Assembly: GCA_015680685.1 (NCBI GenBank) | Contig: MNCI01030945.1 | Coordinates: 78,403 to 142,402 of the forward strand | Direction of reading: 5' to 3' | From: Gnetum montanum | Taxonomy: Eukaryota; Streptophyta; Gnetopsida; Gnetales; Gnetaceae | DNA: 64,000 nucleotides | Part shown: piece by piece, positions 1-11,704 of the stretch | Layout of the letters: every line of letters begins with the position of its first letter | How positions within the stretch are numbered: position 1 is the stretch's first letter | Notes under the pieces: model-generated | Database searches by the model: none | What the model was told of the DNA's origin: nothing | What the model saw: the letters and a program-made list of their open reading frames with translations, nothing else | Program-made: the position numbers and the translations under genes

Positions 1-91
1 CCCATTAGTTCCATTTCCCCTAATAATCCCATACCTACCTGATATCATTGTAAGGAACTCGAGGACGAGTTTTCATTCAGTCATGGGGGTA
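1..91 (+). mobile_element. E1: 3' end of internal region with polypurine tract
   Basis: This is the last part of an LTR retroelement whose body lies left of the window. The text around 'cccatacctacc...tgtaaggaactcgagga' has a close counterpart directly before the 3' LTR of E8 (about 51705-51763) and, more weakly, of E7 (about 40310-40349). The G-rich run at 84-91 (TGGGGGTA) abuts the LTR and is the expected polypurine tract, the primer for plus-strand DNA synthesis. Confidence 0.75.
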
Positions 92-1194
92 TGATGAGAC
101 GCGACCTGCATGTGCCGCGATATCGCGTACGCAATATCGCAGCCGCCGCTATATCGCATCCCATGCGATATCGCGTACGCGATATTGCCTCTTCCCCTGC
201 GATATCACGTACGCGATATCGCGGTCCACCGCCATATCTATAAATAAGAGGTGGCACTCCCTTCATTTCCCAATCCTAGCTAGAAGTAGCGAAGCTCTGG
301 CAAATTGATCACTCCAGAGTTAGAATTTTTCCCATGTGCCCGCAGTAGGAGTCCTAGAGTGAACGGCTCTTTATTCGAGCAGCTTGTAACTTGAACCCAA
401 GTTGTGTACGGTAATAAAGACGAACTTGATTGGATAAACCTTGTAGTACATGGTTTTATTGTTGTTTATTTACTGCTTTCCTAGTGCGCACAAGTACGAC
501 TTGATTACGAGCGTCTACAGATATGTACGGCTAGTCAAGGAATTAGCTGCTTGTCGCAACGCATGAGTACGACTTGATTACGAGCATTGGCTGCTTGGTA
601 ACCCAATAGCGTATTCCAAGATTCTGCGCTTGGTAATCCCAGTGGTAGTCCAATGTGTACGGCTAGTCAAGGAATCGGCTACTCATTTCTAGGCTAGAAC
701 ATGTGATAAGTACGACTTAGTTACGAGCACCCACGGGTGTGTACGGCTAGCTAAGGAATCGGCTGCTTATCACACTTAAGCTAAATAGGTGCCTCAGTAT
801 GACCACTTCGAGCACTTGCGTTACATGTGGTGATCCCAGTAATGATTAGCATTTAGTAAGCCACAGTTTCATAGTTCAGGGTGTGTCCGGTAAGTGGGAA
901 CGGATGCTGATGCTAGTTAATTTAGACTTAGATCATTAGTTAGAGTTAGTTAGCTTCTCAACCCCTTTCCCTGATAGCATAGAAGATAAACCAAAAAATA
1001 CCAAAAAAATCACATACCTCAGACTTGCTTAACCATACACCGTGACACTTACAAGCAAACCTGGGAAGATAACGAACGATTAACCCCAAGTGTTTCTTGT
1101 GGTGTTAAGGCATTTAGTCTGCGAAGTTCGACCGGATCGCGCGTGCACGTTCGTATTTGTATGGTTGAATGTAGGGGTACCTCGCCACTCATCA
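92..1194 (+). mobile_element. E1: 3' LTR, long version
   Basis: The LTR starts TGATGAGACG and ends CTCATCA. U3 holds a run of palindromes of the GCGATATCGC / GTACGC type (about 118-226), then a TATA box (CTATAAATAAGAG, about 238-250). A polyadenylation signal AATAAA is at 413-418. At 1103 bp it is longer than the other LTRs of the family (810-892 bp). The excess lies in a tandem expansion of a segment carrying 'agtacgactt.rttacgagc' near 490, 567 and 705. The LTR lies in E2 gag; the flank after 1194 is ACACC, and the matching target copy would be left of the window. Confidence 0.85.
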
Positions 1195-2504
1195 ACACCT
1201 GTGAGGAGGTTTAATATTTATTGTTGAATATCTCTAGCATGATACTCCATATTCTAATTAATTCAAGTTCAAGGAATTTGCACTAGCTTTCTACCTCTTT
1301 CAAAAGTGTTCTTGGGAACAACTTCAAATTCTACCAATCACTTTCAATGTTCTATAAGGAACAAGCATCATCGAAAGCTTAGAGGTGGTAGTGTGGATCA
1401 GCATTATAACCACCTTAAAATCTTAGTATGTTATTCATATCAAGCCATTTGAAATGCCTATCCCTCATGTGCCTAGTTGAAATGTATGCAACTTCGTGTA
1501 TGTTAATCATGCTTTGAGTAGCCATCAAGGGTTTATCATCTTAATCAAGTCTATGCACTTGATTGTAGTAATGCCTCCTTCTGTGCTCATCCCTTTCATG
1601 ATCTCTTTAATCCCTACATCTTCTCTATTTATACTCTTCATCTTCTGAATCAAAATGTCTTAAATGATGGTCATAACGGTCATGAGTCCTTCTCCCTTCC
1701 CTATCGTGGTCCTGGTACTTTTTCCTCCTTCCATCAAAGTCCTTTGATGATCATGAGGATGCAGATGATGTAGTAGGAGAATGGTGTTGACTTGTCCTCC
1801 TTCTGTGACTGATGTTCTTCTTTGTGAGATCTAGCAAGAACTCTTGGCCTTGGGTCCTACTTATGCCTTGAGTCTTTTGCCTTCCTTTTGAGTGTCTCTA
1901 CTAAGTTAGAGCATGATTGATGCTTAACAAGTTCCTCTAATCAAATTATAGGTATTTAGCTATGAATTCATCTCCATCAAGCTCTTTCAAGACAATAGGA
2001 GAGTTGACCTTTTTTCCTTTGTTCTAATCATGCCTAGTCTCCATGACATTGTCTCTTTGGAGCTGCTCCTCAGTGGGCTCATAGGATCTATTCATGTGTT
2101 TGGTCACATGATACCCTTCAAGTGCTTTACTCAATTTCATACCCTTGAGATAAGTTTGGCGCATGATTGGTGCTAAATGTTTTGGTGGTAGAAAAATGTT
2201 CCTTTGAAGATCTCTCCATCTTAATTGGCCACCTAATGAAAGATGAAGGTGAAATTAGGATAATAAGAATCATGATGAGCATATGAGATCCTTTTCTACA
2301 TTGGCATATGCCACTATTCATCTTCTTCAATTTTTTCATTACTTATCTGTAGTTCCTTGACAGGTGATAATGGATCCTTGCTTGAAGCCATGTTATGGTT
2401 TGAGACGTTTGTTTAAGTGTGCTTGTTTTAGAGTTATGAATGTTAATGTTGAGCTCTGGTACAATGAACTTTGTGAAATCAAATATTCAACATACATTGA
2501 CTTG
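1195..2504 (-). pseudogene. E2: gag pseudogene, truncated by E1
   Basis: Reading down the minus strand gives a broken but clear gag of the same family as E7 and E8. An Arg/Asp/His-rich stretch (about 1560-1780) is followed by a segment equivalent to 'DEPLLATxSML..T' (about 1500-1530), then 'RLDMNNI.QFEGGYN.DP' (about 1395-1450) and the Retrotrans_gag-like 'L.LFPRTL.KEVES' (about 1290-1340). Several stops and frame changes are present. Gag would form the particle that packages element RNA. The gene is cut at 1195 by the E1 LTR, so PR and pol, if they existed, are not visible. No intact start codon can be assigned; the primer site and LTR lie directly upstream on the minus strand. Confidence 0.75.
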
Positions 2505-2523
2505 TCCCTAGCAACAGCACTAA
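2505..2523 (-). other. E2: primer binding site (degenerate)
   Basis: On the minus strand the bases next to the LTR read TTAGTGCTGTTGCTAGGG. This is a decayed form of TGGCTCCGTTGCCGGGGA seen in E8, the complement of the tRNA-Asp 3' end. It fixes the E2 orientation. Confidence 0.6.
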
Positions 2524-3396
2524 TGCTGAGCAGTGGAGTAATCCAACACCCAACCATACAAGTCACATGCATCCATGCGTAACCAGATCGTAATCCATAG
2601 ACAAAACAATGTTAATATCCTAGTAATTTTTTTTAAGTTTGTGATCATCATCTTCCCACGTGGAGCTAGTGAAATCTAACTATATGGTTTAGCTCTCTAT
2701 GAGGTATGAGATAAGTGATGTTGTTTGGCCCATTTGGCTCCTAGAATACATGATGAATATAAAGGTGAATTCTAAACTATATAAAATAAATAATGAATCT
2801 AATCTAGTCTAATGCAATGAGTATCCATTCCTAAACTTCCATATGCACCTAGGGCTTCATGTACCTATCATTGGAATACCAAGTGTACCGTTACTAGCAA
2901 CCAAGCGATAGCACTACTAGGTCACCAAGAAATTACACTTAAGTGCTTGAGATTAGTTGTACTCCTTCTGCTTAATATGAACATGTAAAAGTAAATCATT
3001 AAGCTAGGAAATAGTAAGAAAATTATTATAAGTGTAAACAGTAAATTTAGGAAAATGCTACAATAGTGGGAAATAGCTTGATCTTTATTTCTAGTCACAC
3101 TTGTAGCCAAGTACAACATGCTTGAATAAATATATCATTCACTAGTTCACACTACACTACAGGCATTCACACTTCTAGTTACGAAGTTGAAATTCACAAA
3201 AACAAACTGAAAGAGTTTCAATAAGGGTGGACGAAATTGTGTGTTGGACCATGCATCCAAGTGTTGTATTTATAGGCAGGCACATGTTCTACGATATCGA
3301 GTATCTGATGTCGTAGCATGTGTTCCGATATCAAATACGCAATATCGCAACTCCAATATTGGATACCTGATATCATAGCTAACTAAAAATTCATCT
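2524..3396 (-). mobile_element. E2: degenerate 5' LTR
   Basis: This is an LTR of the same family in minus orientation: 'gtggagtaatccaacacccaaccatac' matches the reversed LTR end of E6, and 'atcttcccacgtgga', the reversed R region and the palindrome block with ATATCG cores (about 3290-3380) follow in the expected order. Both ends are eroded: the 3' end reads TGCTGA on the plus strand instead of TGATGA, and the 5' end TCATCT instead of TCATCA. It is the 5' LTR because the primer site and gag lie on its inner side. Confidence 0.75.
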
Positions 3397-3491
3397 TATC
3401 AACATTGTTTCTCAATATTTTTATCTTTTACCTATTTTTATGATGCTTATCGCTTTGCCTATTATCTTTTTCATAACATCCAATGTTTTTA
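3397..3491. other. Host spacer between E2 and E3
   Basis: An AT-rich stretch that matches nothing else in the window. It continues at 12574, where the E3 insertion ends. Confidence 0.5.
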
Positions 3492-3496
3492 TCAAG

Positions 3497-4351
3497 TGAT
3501 CAGTGGTGAGGTACCCCTATGCTCAACCATATGAATATGAGCATGTACATGTGATCTGGTTGAACTTCGCGAATGGACCAGTTGTGGCACCTAGACAGTT
3601 ATACTTTAATCACAATTTTCTATCTTCCCACGTGGACTAGTAATTGCTTTGTCACATATGGTTTAGTCCATAGTGAGGTGTATGATGTGGTCCCTATTAC
3701 TATGCTACTCCTACGAACAATAAGAGATAACTTAATTAAGCTAATGGGTAATAGAAAATAAGATCTAAGCTAGCCTAAGTGCAATAAGCATCCATCCCTA
3801 ATCATCCATATGCATCTTAGACTTCATGTACTACTTCTAGGATTACCAAGCACACATCACTCGACGCACTACTCGATACACTATTGGGTTACCATGTAGT
3901 TACACTTAAATGTTTGTGATTAAGGCGTACTCATTCTGCATTAACAAGAAAAATAGTAAATGATGATAAAGGAAATATTAACTAAGAAAATACAATAAAT
4001 AATTAAAAAATTAAAAGCTAAGTGAATGCTACAATGATGGAGTAATCTCGATCTTTATTACTGATTGTGTGCGTGTCCAAGGAAATCGCACTCAAACAAA
4101 GGTTCTGTACAATTACAAGCATCACACTATAGGCATACTCTTGGAAAGAACACTAAAAGTGACTATAAGAAAAGAAAAGAATTTCTAACTCTCTAATGAA
4201 CTAATTGTTCTCTCTTTGTCAACTGAGTGTTGTATTTATAGGCTAACACAGGAATCATGATATCATATATACAATATCATATCCAGGCTGTGATATTACA
4301 CACTTGATATCGTGTACCCGATATCGCGGCCTAGTAAACCGTGACTCATCA
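3497..4351 (-). mobile_element. E3: 3' LTR
   Basis: Pairs with 11705-12568. On the minus strand it starts TGATGAGTCACGG and ends with an eroded CACTGATCA. Palindromes with GATATCG cores (about 4257-4328) precede the reversed TATA segment 'tgttgtatttatagg' (about 4230-4245). TSD TCAAG lies directly outside. Confidence 0.9.
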
Positions 4352-4361
4352 TAACCCCATG
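4352..4361 (-). promoter_or_regulatory. E3: polypurine tract
   Basis: The minus strand reads CATGGGGTTA immediately before the LTR TG. It is one G shorter than the CATGGGGGTA of E1. Confidence 0.7.
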
Positions 4362-4439
4362 ACTAAAAAAAATTTGTCTTTGAGTCAAATAAAATTAGGG
4401 ACAAGTTTATTTGATTATAAATAGTGGATAGGTATGGGA

Positions 4440-7290
4440 TTATTGAATGACCATGAACTATTTCATGCCACAATGTGGGACTAAACAAAACAAAAATCTG
4501 GACACGAACATAAAATACAAAATTTGCAGAACTCGTGGCTCCTGGTGGTGGGGGCTCCTCCATGGGCACCTTTCCTTTGTCCTATGCTCCAAGCTTCTAA
4601 AATGGATGCCTTTGAAGAAGCACCTAAATTTTTTCCTCCTATGTCCAAGGATCATGCGTTTTCCATGCTAAGGTTCCAATGTTTGATGGAGCTGGCACTT
4701 TCCACGAACACAGTAGTTGCAGGAACATTTAATTGGCATTGACATACTATGCTACAAATAGTCATCATTCCTCCTCATAGGCTCTGGCTTTATCTTTGAG
4801 TTCCTGATAATCCATAAGCCATTGAGCCAAATCTACTACTACATCTTTCTAACCTTGGTAGCTAGCCTTTACCACCTCTAATTCAAATTTTGCTACTTCT
4901 AATTTTTGTAATGTCTTCTTATGTTCTGTAAACTCTATCTCATATATAGTATAGGTGGCAACTACCTACTTCCTAAGCTTAGTTCTTGGGTGCCCTACTA
5001 TTAACATGGCCAAGTTGGCATATCGTAGATTTGCCAACTCCATGTATTTTTTGAGATCTTGGATCTATAGGTCCCAACATTTCAATCCTACTTAGTGGAC
5101 GAAGGCATAAGTATCTAGTATGACTCACCAGTCAATGTGTTGAGCACTAAAAGAATTAATATGGGTCTTAGTCATATGGATCTCCTTTTTGATGATTTCC
5201 TTGTACATCCCACCTGTTCACAAAAGTGTTCTTTTAACTTCTCATGCTTTTTGGCCTCATTTTGCCACACACTTATTTCTATGGCCATCTTTTGTCAGAT
5301 GGTATGGACCTCCTCCATGGAGAGGGTTTTATTCTCCTTGGCCAAGCGATTCATGTCTTGGTTGACCTAAACTAGTTGTTTTCACATTTGTTGGAAACTT
5401 TCTTCGAGAAAGTTCTTCTATTTCTCAATTGTTGTCAACCAAATATTTTCAGCAGCAAGTAATTTATTTTCCTCCTGCAAGGCCTTGAGACCTTTAGTAT
5501 GTGCATATGTCTAAGCTTATGATTTTGAAGCATCCAAATCAACCTTCTCTTTTTCCATTTCCATCCTTGTATTTTCTTCCATCAATTTATTCAATTGCTT
5601 GGTTCTAAAAATGTCTAATTGATAAACTATGATAAATTGGAGAGGATCCCATCATTCAACTTGTAGAGCAACGAGCTTTTCTTGCAATTTTTGCAACTCT
5701 CCTTCCATGTGCTCGACCCTAAATTTAGCCATGACCAATTTTCCTTTGGTGGAAATTGGGTCTGATTATGTTGTGGTTACATCTTAGGGAATGTCAAACA
5801 AGGACTTCATAACTTATCTTATTTGTAGCAAGAAATCCAAAGCCTCCTTATGTTTTGCAAGAGTCATTGAGGGACTAGCCAAAGATTGAGCACCATGTGC
5901 TCCTGTGAAATCTACTAGTGGCACAACAGGAATACTAAACAATTCTTTGATGTGTTCTATGACCACCTCTATTGCACCTGCTACATCCTAGTGATGCATG
6001 ACCACCAACATGACTCCTTCACCAATTTCCAACCTAACCTAGAAAGATGCAGCATTCCCAGAGATCTACTGAGACCACTAGGACTCTCCTCCTGAAATCA
6101 ATGAAATATGTCCACTTGCAAGGTTGGCCAAAACAATGGGTTGTACAACATCATCAATGACCTAGAATAAGTTTTCGGCATCATAGCTTCCGCAACTGAC
6201 CATCTCAGCGATTGTTCAGAGATGACTGATAGACATTTGATAGTCTTGTTACGATGGTGGTAATTGCTAAACTTGCTAGCTTATGGGCTATGTGTTGGGC
6301 CCCACTTCCTATTGTTGGTTGGGTCCTGCCATTTGAGGTGCAGTGGGCCCAACTATTTGCTCTTCCTCTTGTTCTAATTACTCACCAACATCTTTCCTAG
6401 GCGTCAGTGGTTTGAGTAGTTTAGTACATCAAGCATTTTGGGCTTTTCTAGGAACATCATTTGTGTGGCCCAAGATCCCAACATGTCTACACAACTTCCT
6501 AATAAGGCAAGGAAAAGGCAAAGCAAGCTTCCCTATCTTCCTTTCTTCAAATCACCTTAATATCTCTGTCAGATATAAATGGGGCATATTCACATTAAAT
6601 TTTTCCATAAAAATCACACTTCCCCATAGGTAGATAATCTATTTAGACCTTTGGTGGAAAAAAAGGTGATAGATCCTCTCTTTTAGGTTCAATTCTCTGT
6701 AAACTTTATTCTCCTTGTCGTAGGCCCATTTCAACCATAATTTCCTTGCATCTGCATCTGAGCGAGTGGACAAATGAGTAGCTTTTGATCCCTCATTTGG
6801 AAGATTTAGGACCTCTGGAATAGCCTTTGTAGAAAAATCAATGGAGACACCACCTACATTGGTAATAGTGCCTTCCTCCTTGCCATACAAAAATTGATAT
6901 GTTTCACCCAAATACCAATCATCACTCTTTGAGAGGATGGCCCATAGTGGAAATGCCTTCAATTGAATCTTCACTGGATCAAGGGTGAACTCAGTGAAAG
7001 GCCCAAAATTGAGCTCCACTATCACAGTTGCAAATGTGGGCTTTTCCCAAATGGCTTGGAGGAATTTAGGGGATAGTGTAAGATGTTGCCATAGTTCTAG
7101 GGCTCTAACTTCGCCACCTTCTACATGGCTAGATTGCACTATCACAGGGGTTTCTTGGTGAATGTTGAATGAGTGGGCTCCTGCTCTGCATGTTCTACTT
7201 GAGGTTCTTGGCCTCTGCCTCCTCTCGAACATCTAGTTGCACCTTGAGAAGGTCCTCCTTGTTGTCCTCTTTTAGGGGCCTTTTGTAATC
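4440..7290 (-). pseudogene. E3: ORF2 (unrecognised extra gene), decayed
   Basis: This gene lies between the gag block and the 3' LTR. The best preserved piece is 7232-6639 (197 codons): a basic, Arg-rich start, a segment 'LNFGPF.EFTLDPVKIQL', then WYLGETYQF (near 6900-6920) and 'LWLKWAY...ELNLKERIYH'. Homologous segments occur in E6 (about 28330-28620) and E8 (about 48900-49270), so it is a conserved gene and not a chance frame. Downstream, frames are broken, but the helical segment around 'YMELANLRYANLAML' (about 4990-5060) and the C-terminal 'PWKVPAPSNI' type motif are still readable. At the position of the ORF2 start codon in E6/E8 this copy reads AAG, and the preceding AG acceptor is AA, so this copy has lost both. 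I do not recognise the function. Confidence 0.6.
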
Positions 7291-7520
7291 ACGCAAAGAT
7301 CAATTGTTAGCAAGGTTATTTCAAGAAATTTAGTTATCTCATACATTACTCATTACCTTTTAATAAATTTTTAATTCTTTGCGTAGTGTGATTCTAGAGG
7401 TAGAAAGTTTTCAAGGAAGTTGCCCTAAAAGCTTAATGTCAGACCTAATATTTTTTAGGTGACTCATATAATAATTTAGATGACTTGGATGAAGGAAGAA
7501 AATTAGTTTGGCATGAATTT

Positions 7521-7540
7521 TTAATAGTACTTACCCTTAT
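7521..7540 (-). promoter_or_regulatory. E3: conserved 5' splice site upstream of ORF2
   Basis: The minus strand reads ATAAGGGTAAGTACTATT, a near-consensus donor (AAGG/GTAAGT). E6 has the same sequence in the same place (27681-27692). It lies about 70 nt after the second CATGGGGG motif (7608-7601). Confidence 0.5.
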
Positions 7541-7785
7541 GGTATCCTTCATATGATAGAAAATTTCAAAAAAATGATGCACAAGTTCTACAGTACCCCT
7601 CCCCCATGACTAAGTTAAACACATCGGATTTAAGTAGGTTCAATCAGAAAAGAAATCGAAGCATCAAAGAGCGAAATATTGAAGGTTGAATTTAGAATTG
7701 CAAATTGTTGAAAATCATGGAAGAAAATTTGAACAACTCCCCTATGTCAACTATTGAAAATTACTTTTGTAGCATGCACGAGTCC

Positions 7786-7880
7786 CATATATATAGTTTT
7801 TATAAACGTGATATCATGTATGCAATAGCACATACCTAGTATTGTGTCAGACCCGATGTCGGGTACCTGATATCAAGTCC
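7786..7880 (-). promoter_or_regulatory. E3: U3-like internal promoter block before ORF2
   Basis: On the minus strand palindromic pieces with GATATC and CCCGACATCGGG cores are followed by a TATA-like run (7800-7786, reads CTATATATATGG). The composition and spacing copy the tip of the E3 LTR U3. Promoter activity is inferred from this arrangement only. Confidence 0.5.
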
Positions 7881-7899
7881 CTACCAAGATAGGGTACTT

Positions 7900-9331
7900 A
7901 GTAGAATTGATGATTTTTCAAGTTTTAGGGGCAAAATTGAAGGATTTGAGGTAGATTCAAAAGGTCAAGGATAAGGGAAAGTGGAGATTAAGGCACTGAA
8001 AGTATAATGAAGTGGAGTCATACAATGAAGTTCTTTGAAAAAGATGAGGAAAAATGACATGTAATGGTTCTAAGGAACATTCGATTAAAATGATGACAAA
8101 GGAAAGAATAGATTTGACAATGGAGTACTTGGAGGATATAAAATGATGTGGTGATGTGCAATAAGTACAAATTACAAAAGTCACGTAAGTTGATCCTCCC
8201 CAAAGCAGGTTTCAACCTATAATGCCCTTGCGTAACCACACCTTAACATGTCCGTAGGCACTAGAAGGATTAAACGCAACTCGCACTTGTGCAACAAAAC
8301 ACACATATGTTAAATATCATTGCTATGAGGTGCAAATTCTATGCCACACAAGACACAAGTTAGAAGTACTTGGACCATGAGATGAGATTAATTGGATAAA
8401 AGATTGCAGAGATCAGGCCATGAGGTAACTTACCCTAGGCATAATAAATCCTAAGTGTTGTGCGTGATTAAAGTACCATTAGCCTTTTGCTCCAAGATCA
8501 AAACCAAGTCCATACCTTTGATCAGTGACATCGCATTATTTCATCCCATGATAAACAACCATAACAACATCATGATAGCAAGGTGTATGATCACTTGGCA
8601 TTTTGCACAAGGGAGGAGTGATTCGAATTTGTCTGCGGCATGTTTTTCTTAAGCTTTCTTTTCTGCCTCTCTTGTTTCTTTTCTTTTTGTTTTTCTAGCC
8701 ACTTTTGCACTTTGTCTTTCCCAAAGGTGATTCAGAGAAGCTTCCAACCTTCAGGCATGGGTGCATGTCTTTCCAGTGGGATCCCCCCTAACAGCATTGA
8801 GTTTCTTTATTGAGTGCCTTTATCACAACTCTTACTCTCATTGTTCGTTAGATCTACAAGGATCTTAGCACAACCAAGCTACATGATAGCACATACAGAT
8901 GTCACCAAAGAGAATCCACAAGTCCCCTTGATGTCACACCCTTGTCATTCCCTCTTAGTTCATCACTCTTCACTCTGGGCATAATGAGTACGAATTTACT
9001 TTAAGTTTTGATGATAACATGAATATCATCATACCCAGAGCAAGAACCTCTTATTAATAGAATGGGTGGTTGGATGTTGTGCGCTCATTGTCCAAATAAT
9101 TAATCACTTGTGACTTAATAACATAGAACAACACCTCAACCAATTGGTTACATGAGTATTTTATTCATAGGTGAGATTACCTACAAAAAGATAAAATTAC
9201 AAATTGGAAAATGAGAAATTAAAAAACAAAAAAATTGAAACCCAAAACAAAATAAAAAAAAAATTGTAAAACCAAAAAAAAAGAAAAAAATTAACTACTT
9301 CTGATTATTAGAATGGGGGGTATCCCCCATG
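7900..9331 (-). other. E3: conserved non-coding spacer between gag and ORF2
   Basis: No convincing reading frame. It begins on the minus strand at the first CATGGGGG motif (9331-9324), followed by a T-rich run as in E6, E7 and E8. Equivalent marker words occur in all four spacers, for example the ATGAGCGCACAACATCC block near 9065-9085 (minus), matching ATGAGCCCACATCATCC in E6. Confidence 0.5.
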
Positions 9332-9339
9332 ACTAAACC

Positions 9340-11576
9340 TTTGATCATGGAAAGAATTAATAAATGGAAAGTTATGATCCATGCATGTTGGAAATATTAG
9401 GGCCCAGTCATATCCAAACCACTAGGTGTCTTTTGGTGTAGTGGCAGGAATGTACCCAAATTGGGGTTCACATACTTGATTAAAGTAGGCATAGTGGGGT
9501 AGATTATAAGATGTGTTCATGTGATAAAAAGCTAACCCACTATGGCACCAGTGACCATAAGATGGTATGCAAGGATTGATATGTCTCCTCACGTTGTTTT
9601 ATTCATTGAGCCACATGGTTGTTGCAGTACTAATTGGTGGTCTGGATAAGGTAACAGGAGGTATTAAGTTTGAAGAGGAAGGTGCATCACTATGTTGGGC
9701 TTGTGCTGAGTTGGAGGATGCAGTGGTTTCAGAATCATGCTATTTCTTTCTACAGCCATGCCTAAAGAAAGGACACTTCCAATGTTGTGGAGGACTCCCA
9801 CTACTGTTAACAGTAGCAATATAAGTAATGTTCATTGGTTGGTGCTATGGTGCAAGACCTTCTGGTACAACTGGTGGCGATGTAAAAGGAGGTGAGGAGG
9901 AGAATATTGAGAGTAAGGAGGAGTGTAAGGAACATGAGGTGGTGATCTCATAGGATAGGACATGGGTTGATGATGCTAGGGAAAGTAACAACGATAAGGT
10001 GAAGTAGAGGATGTTGATCCAATTGGAGAAATAGGATGTTAAACATAATAACCACTTGGCTTTGGGTGATACGAAGGGTGTGGCCAATTTGGTGATGGTC
10101 TCCCCCATAACTGGGGGTTTTGCCACTATGGTTGATCACAATACTTCTGTATGAAATCTGAATGTAACATGTTTCCCCAATGCTCATGTAGATGTGACAA
10201 GATTGGGCATTGGCCTTTTAGGTGATCGTATAGGAAAACATCACATTGATACTTATAATTTGCAGTTGAGCCCCTATCCTTATTTTCTTCAGCCCTTCTT
10301 TTCAATTTTTAGATGATGTTTTATCCTATTTGTAGGTTTGGTATCCTCTATTTGTTTTGGTCATCAACATTATCTTGTGTGGGTCTCCCTCCAATAATGT
10401 CTACATATTCTCCGCATTTTTCATGTATCCACTCCATCATCTTGTTGATCTTTGCCTTGATTTCATCTAGTGATTTTAGTATTGGCAAAGGTGGGGACGG
10501 TTTCACCCCCTTGAGATGAGCTAATTTCTCCTCTTCATTATTATGGACCTTTGTTATTTCAAGAGTTTGGTCCTGTTGAGATTTTTTAACATTCTCCCAT
10601 TTGGCTATTTCTCCTTCTTCTTTTGCTACCCGCTTAATAAGCTCTTGAAATTGATCGGTTCATAGTTCATATAGCTTACCTATAGCATACATCCCTAGGG
10701 TCTCCCTTGTTTCATTATGGAGCCCATCCATGATATGATACATTAGCCTTTCCTCGAAGAACCCATGGCCTAGGTATTTGTTTAACAAAGAGTAATATCT
10801 TTCTAAGGCCATCTCCAAGGGTTCATGTTCTCCTTGTTTACACTATTGGATTTGTCTCTTCAAGGCCAACACTCTTGCATAAGTTTCATATCTTTCATTG
10901 AAAAGGTTTACCATTGTAGGCCAATAGCAAATTGAATTCAGTTTTAAAGATATATACAACACTTTTTCTTGGCTGACAAGTGTCATAGGGAAGAGCTTAA
11001 GCCTTTACCACCTATTTCCAATGTTATTCCATACATAGGCATCATAAAAGGCTTGTAAATGATGTTGCAGATCTAAATCATAGCCTCCTAAGAACTTAGG
11101 AAAGTTGTTTAAATCAAGCCTGGGTAGATGGCTTTCCTTATGATGCCTATGGGATATCTGAATGGCCTCTGTTATATGCATTAGGCTCTTAGTGGCTAGC
11201 AAGGGTTCATAGTCACTAAATAGGTGAGTTCATGAGTTGGATTCATGTTGCCATTCTTGATTTTGCCCATGGGTTCGGTTTTTATTTCTACACCAACCCC
11301 TTAAGGAATAGTCATCCATGTCACAACCTGATGTTGAAAGAGTAGAGGAAGAGAGGGAACTAGAAGACTCATCATGACTTTTGTAAGCCTCCCAATCATA
11401 CCCTAATGTACTCTTGCTAACCGTTGAGAAGGTCCTAGGCCTTACGGCTACAAACCAAACCCCCCCCCCGATTGAGTACTCCAAACTTCTTCTTCATCAT
11501 AAATTTCATTGTTTCTCCAATGAATTGCCTCATTAGATGTTCCATTATCACTATCTTGTGAAAGAGACATTGTCAT
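9340..11576 (-). pseudogene. E3: gag pseudogene
   Basis: Starts at an ATG on the minus strand at 11576, about 110 nt inside the primer site. The N-terminal part (about 11570-11230) has no counterpart of the 'VHPYEYV.NFIFILHQD' domain of E7, E8 and E10. From 11202 it is homologous: 'LLATKSLMHITEAIQ', 'RLDLNNFPKFLGGYD', then the Retrotrans_gag core with 'QGEHEPLEMALERYYSLL' (about 10780-10850). A short Cys/His motif C-x3-LYDH-x3-QCP lies near 10220, where E8 has CGICQYEHPKGCC. Frameshifts and stops interrupt it. After a proline/serine-rich tail (about 10126-9560) it runs into the spacer at the SHGG codons (about 9330) without any protease. Confidence 0.75.
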
Positions 11577-11685
11577 GAATTATGTGTGACTTAACTAAAT
11601 TTAATTTCTTTTTTTGAAGGATATATCTTTAATATCTTGTTACAATGATCTTATATGATATAACTAATCTAGTTAACTAGCACCA

Positions 11686-11703
11686 TCCCCAGCAATGGCT
11701 CCA
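11686..11703 (-). other. E3: primer binding site, tRNA-Asp type
   Basis: The minus strand reads TGGCTCCATTGCTGGGGA one base inside the LTR. It matches the complement of the plant tRNA-Asp(GUC) 3' end (TGGCGCCGTTGCCGGGGA) at all but three positions. Confidence 0.75.
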
Positions 11704-11704
11704 A

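Noticed and set aside
106-236. CRISPR-like spacing of palindromes in LTRs
   Set aside because: Units are unequal, have no unique spacers, and recur at the same place in every LTR of the family in a plant context; they are U3 elements.
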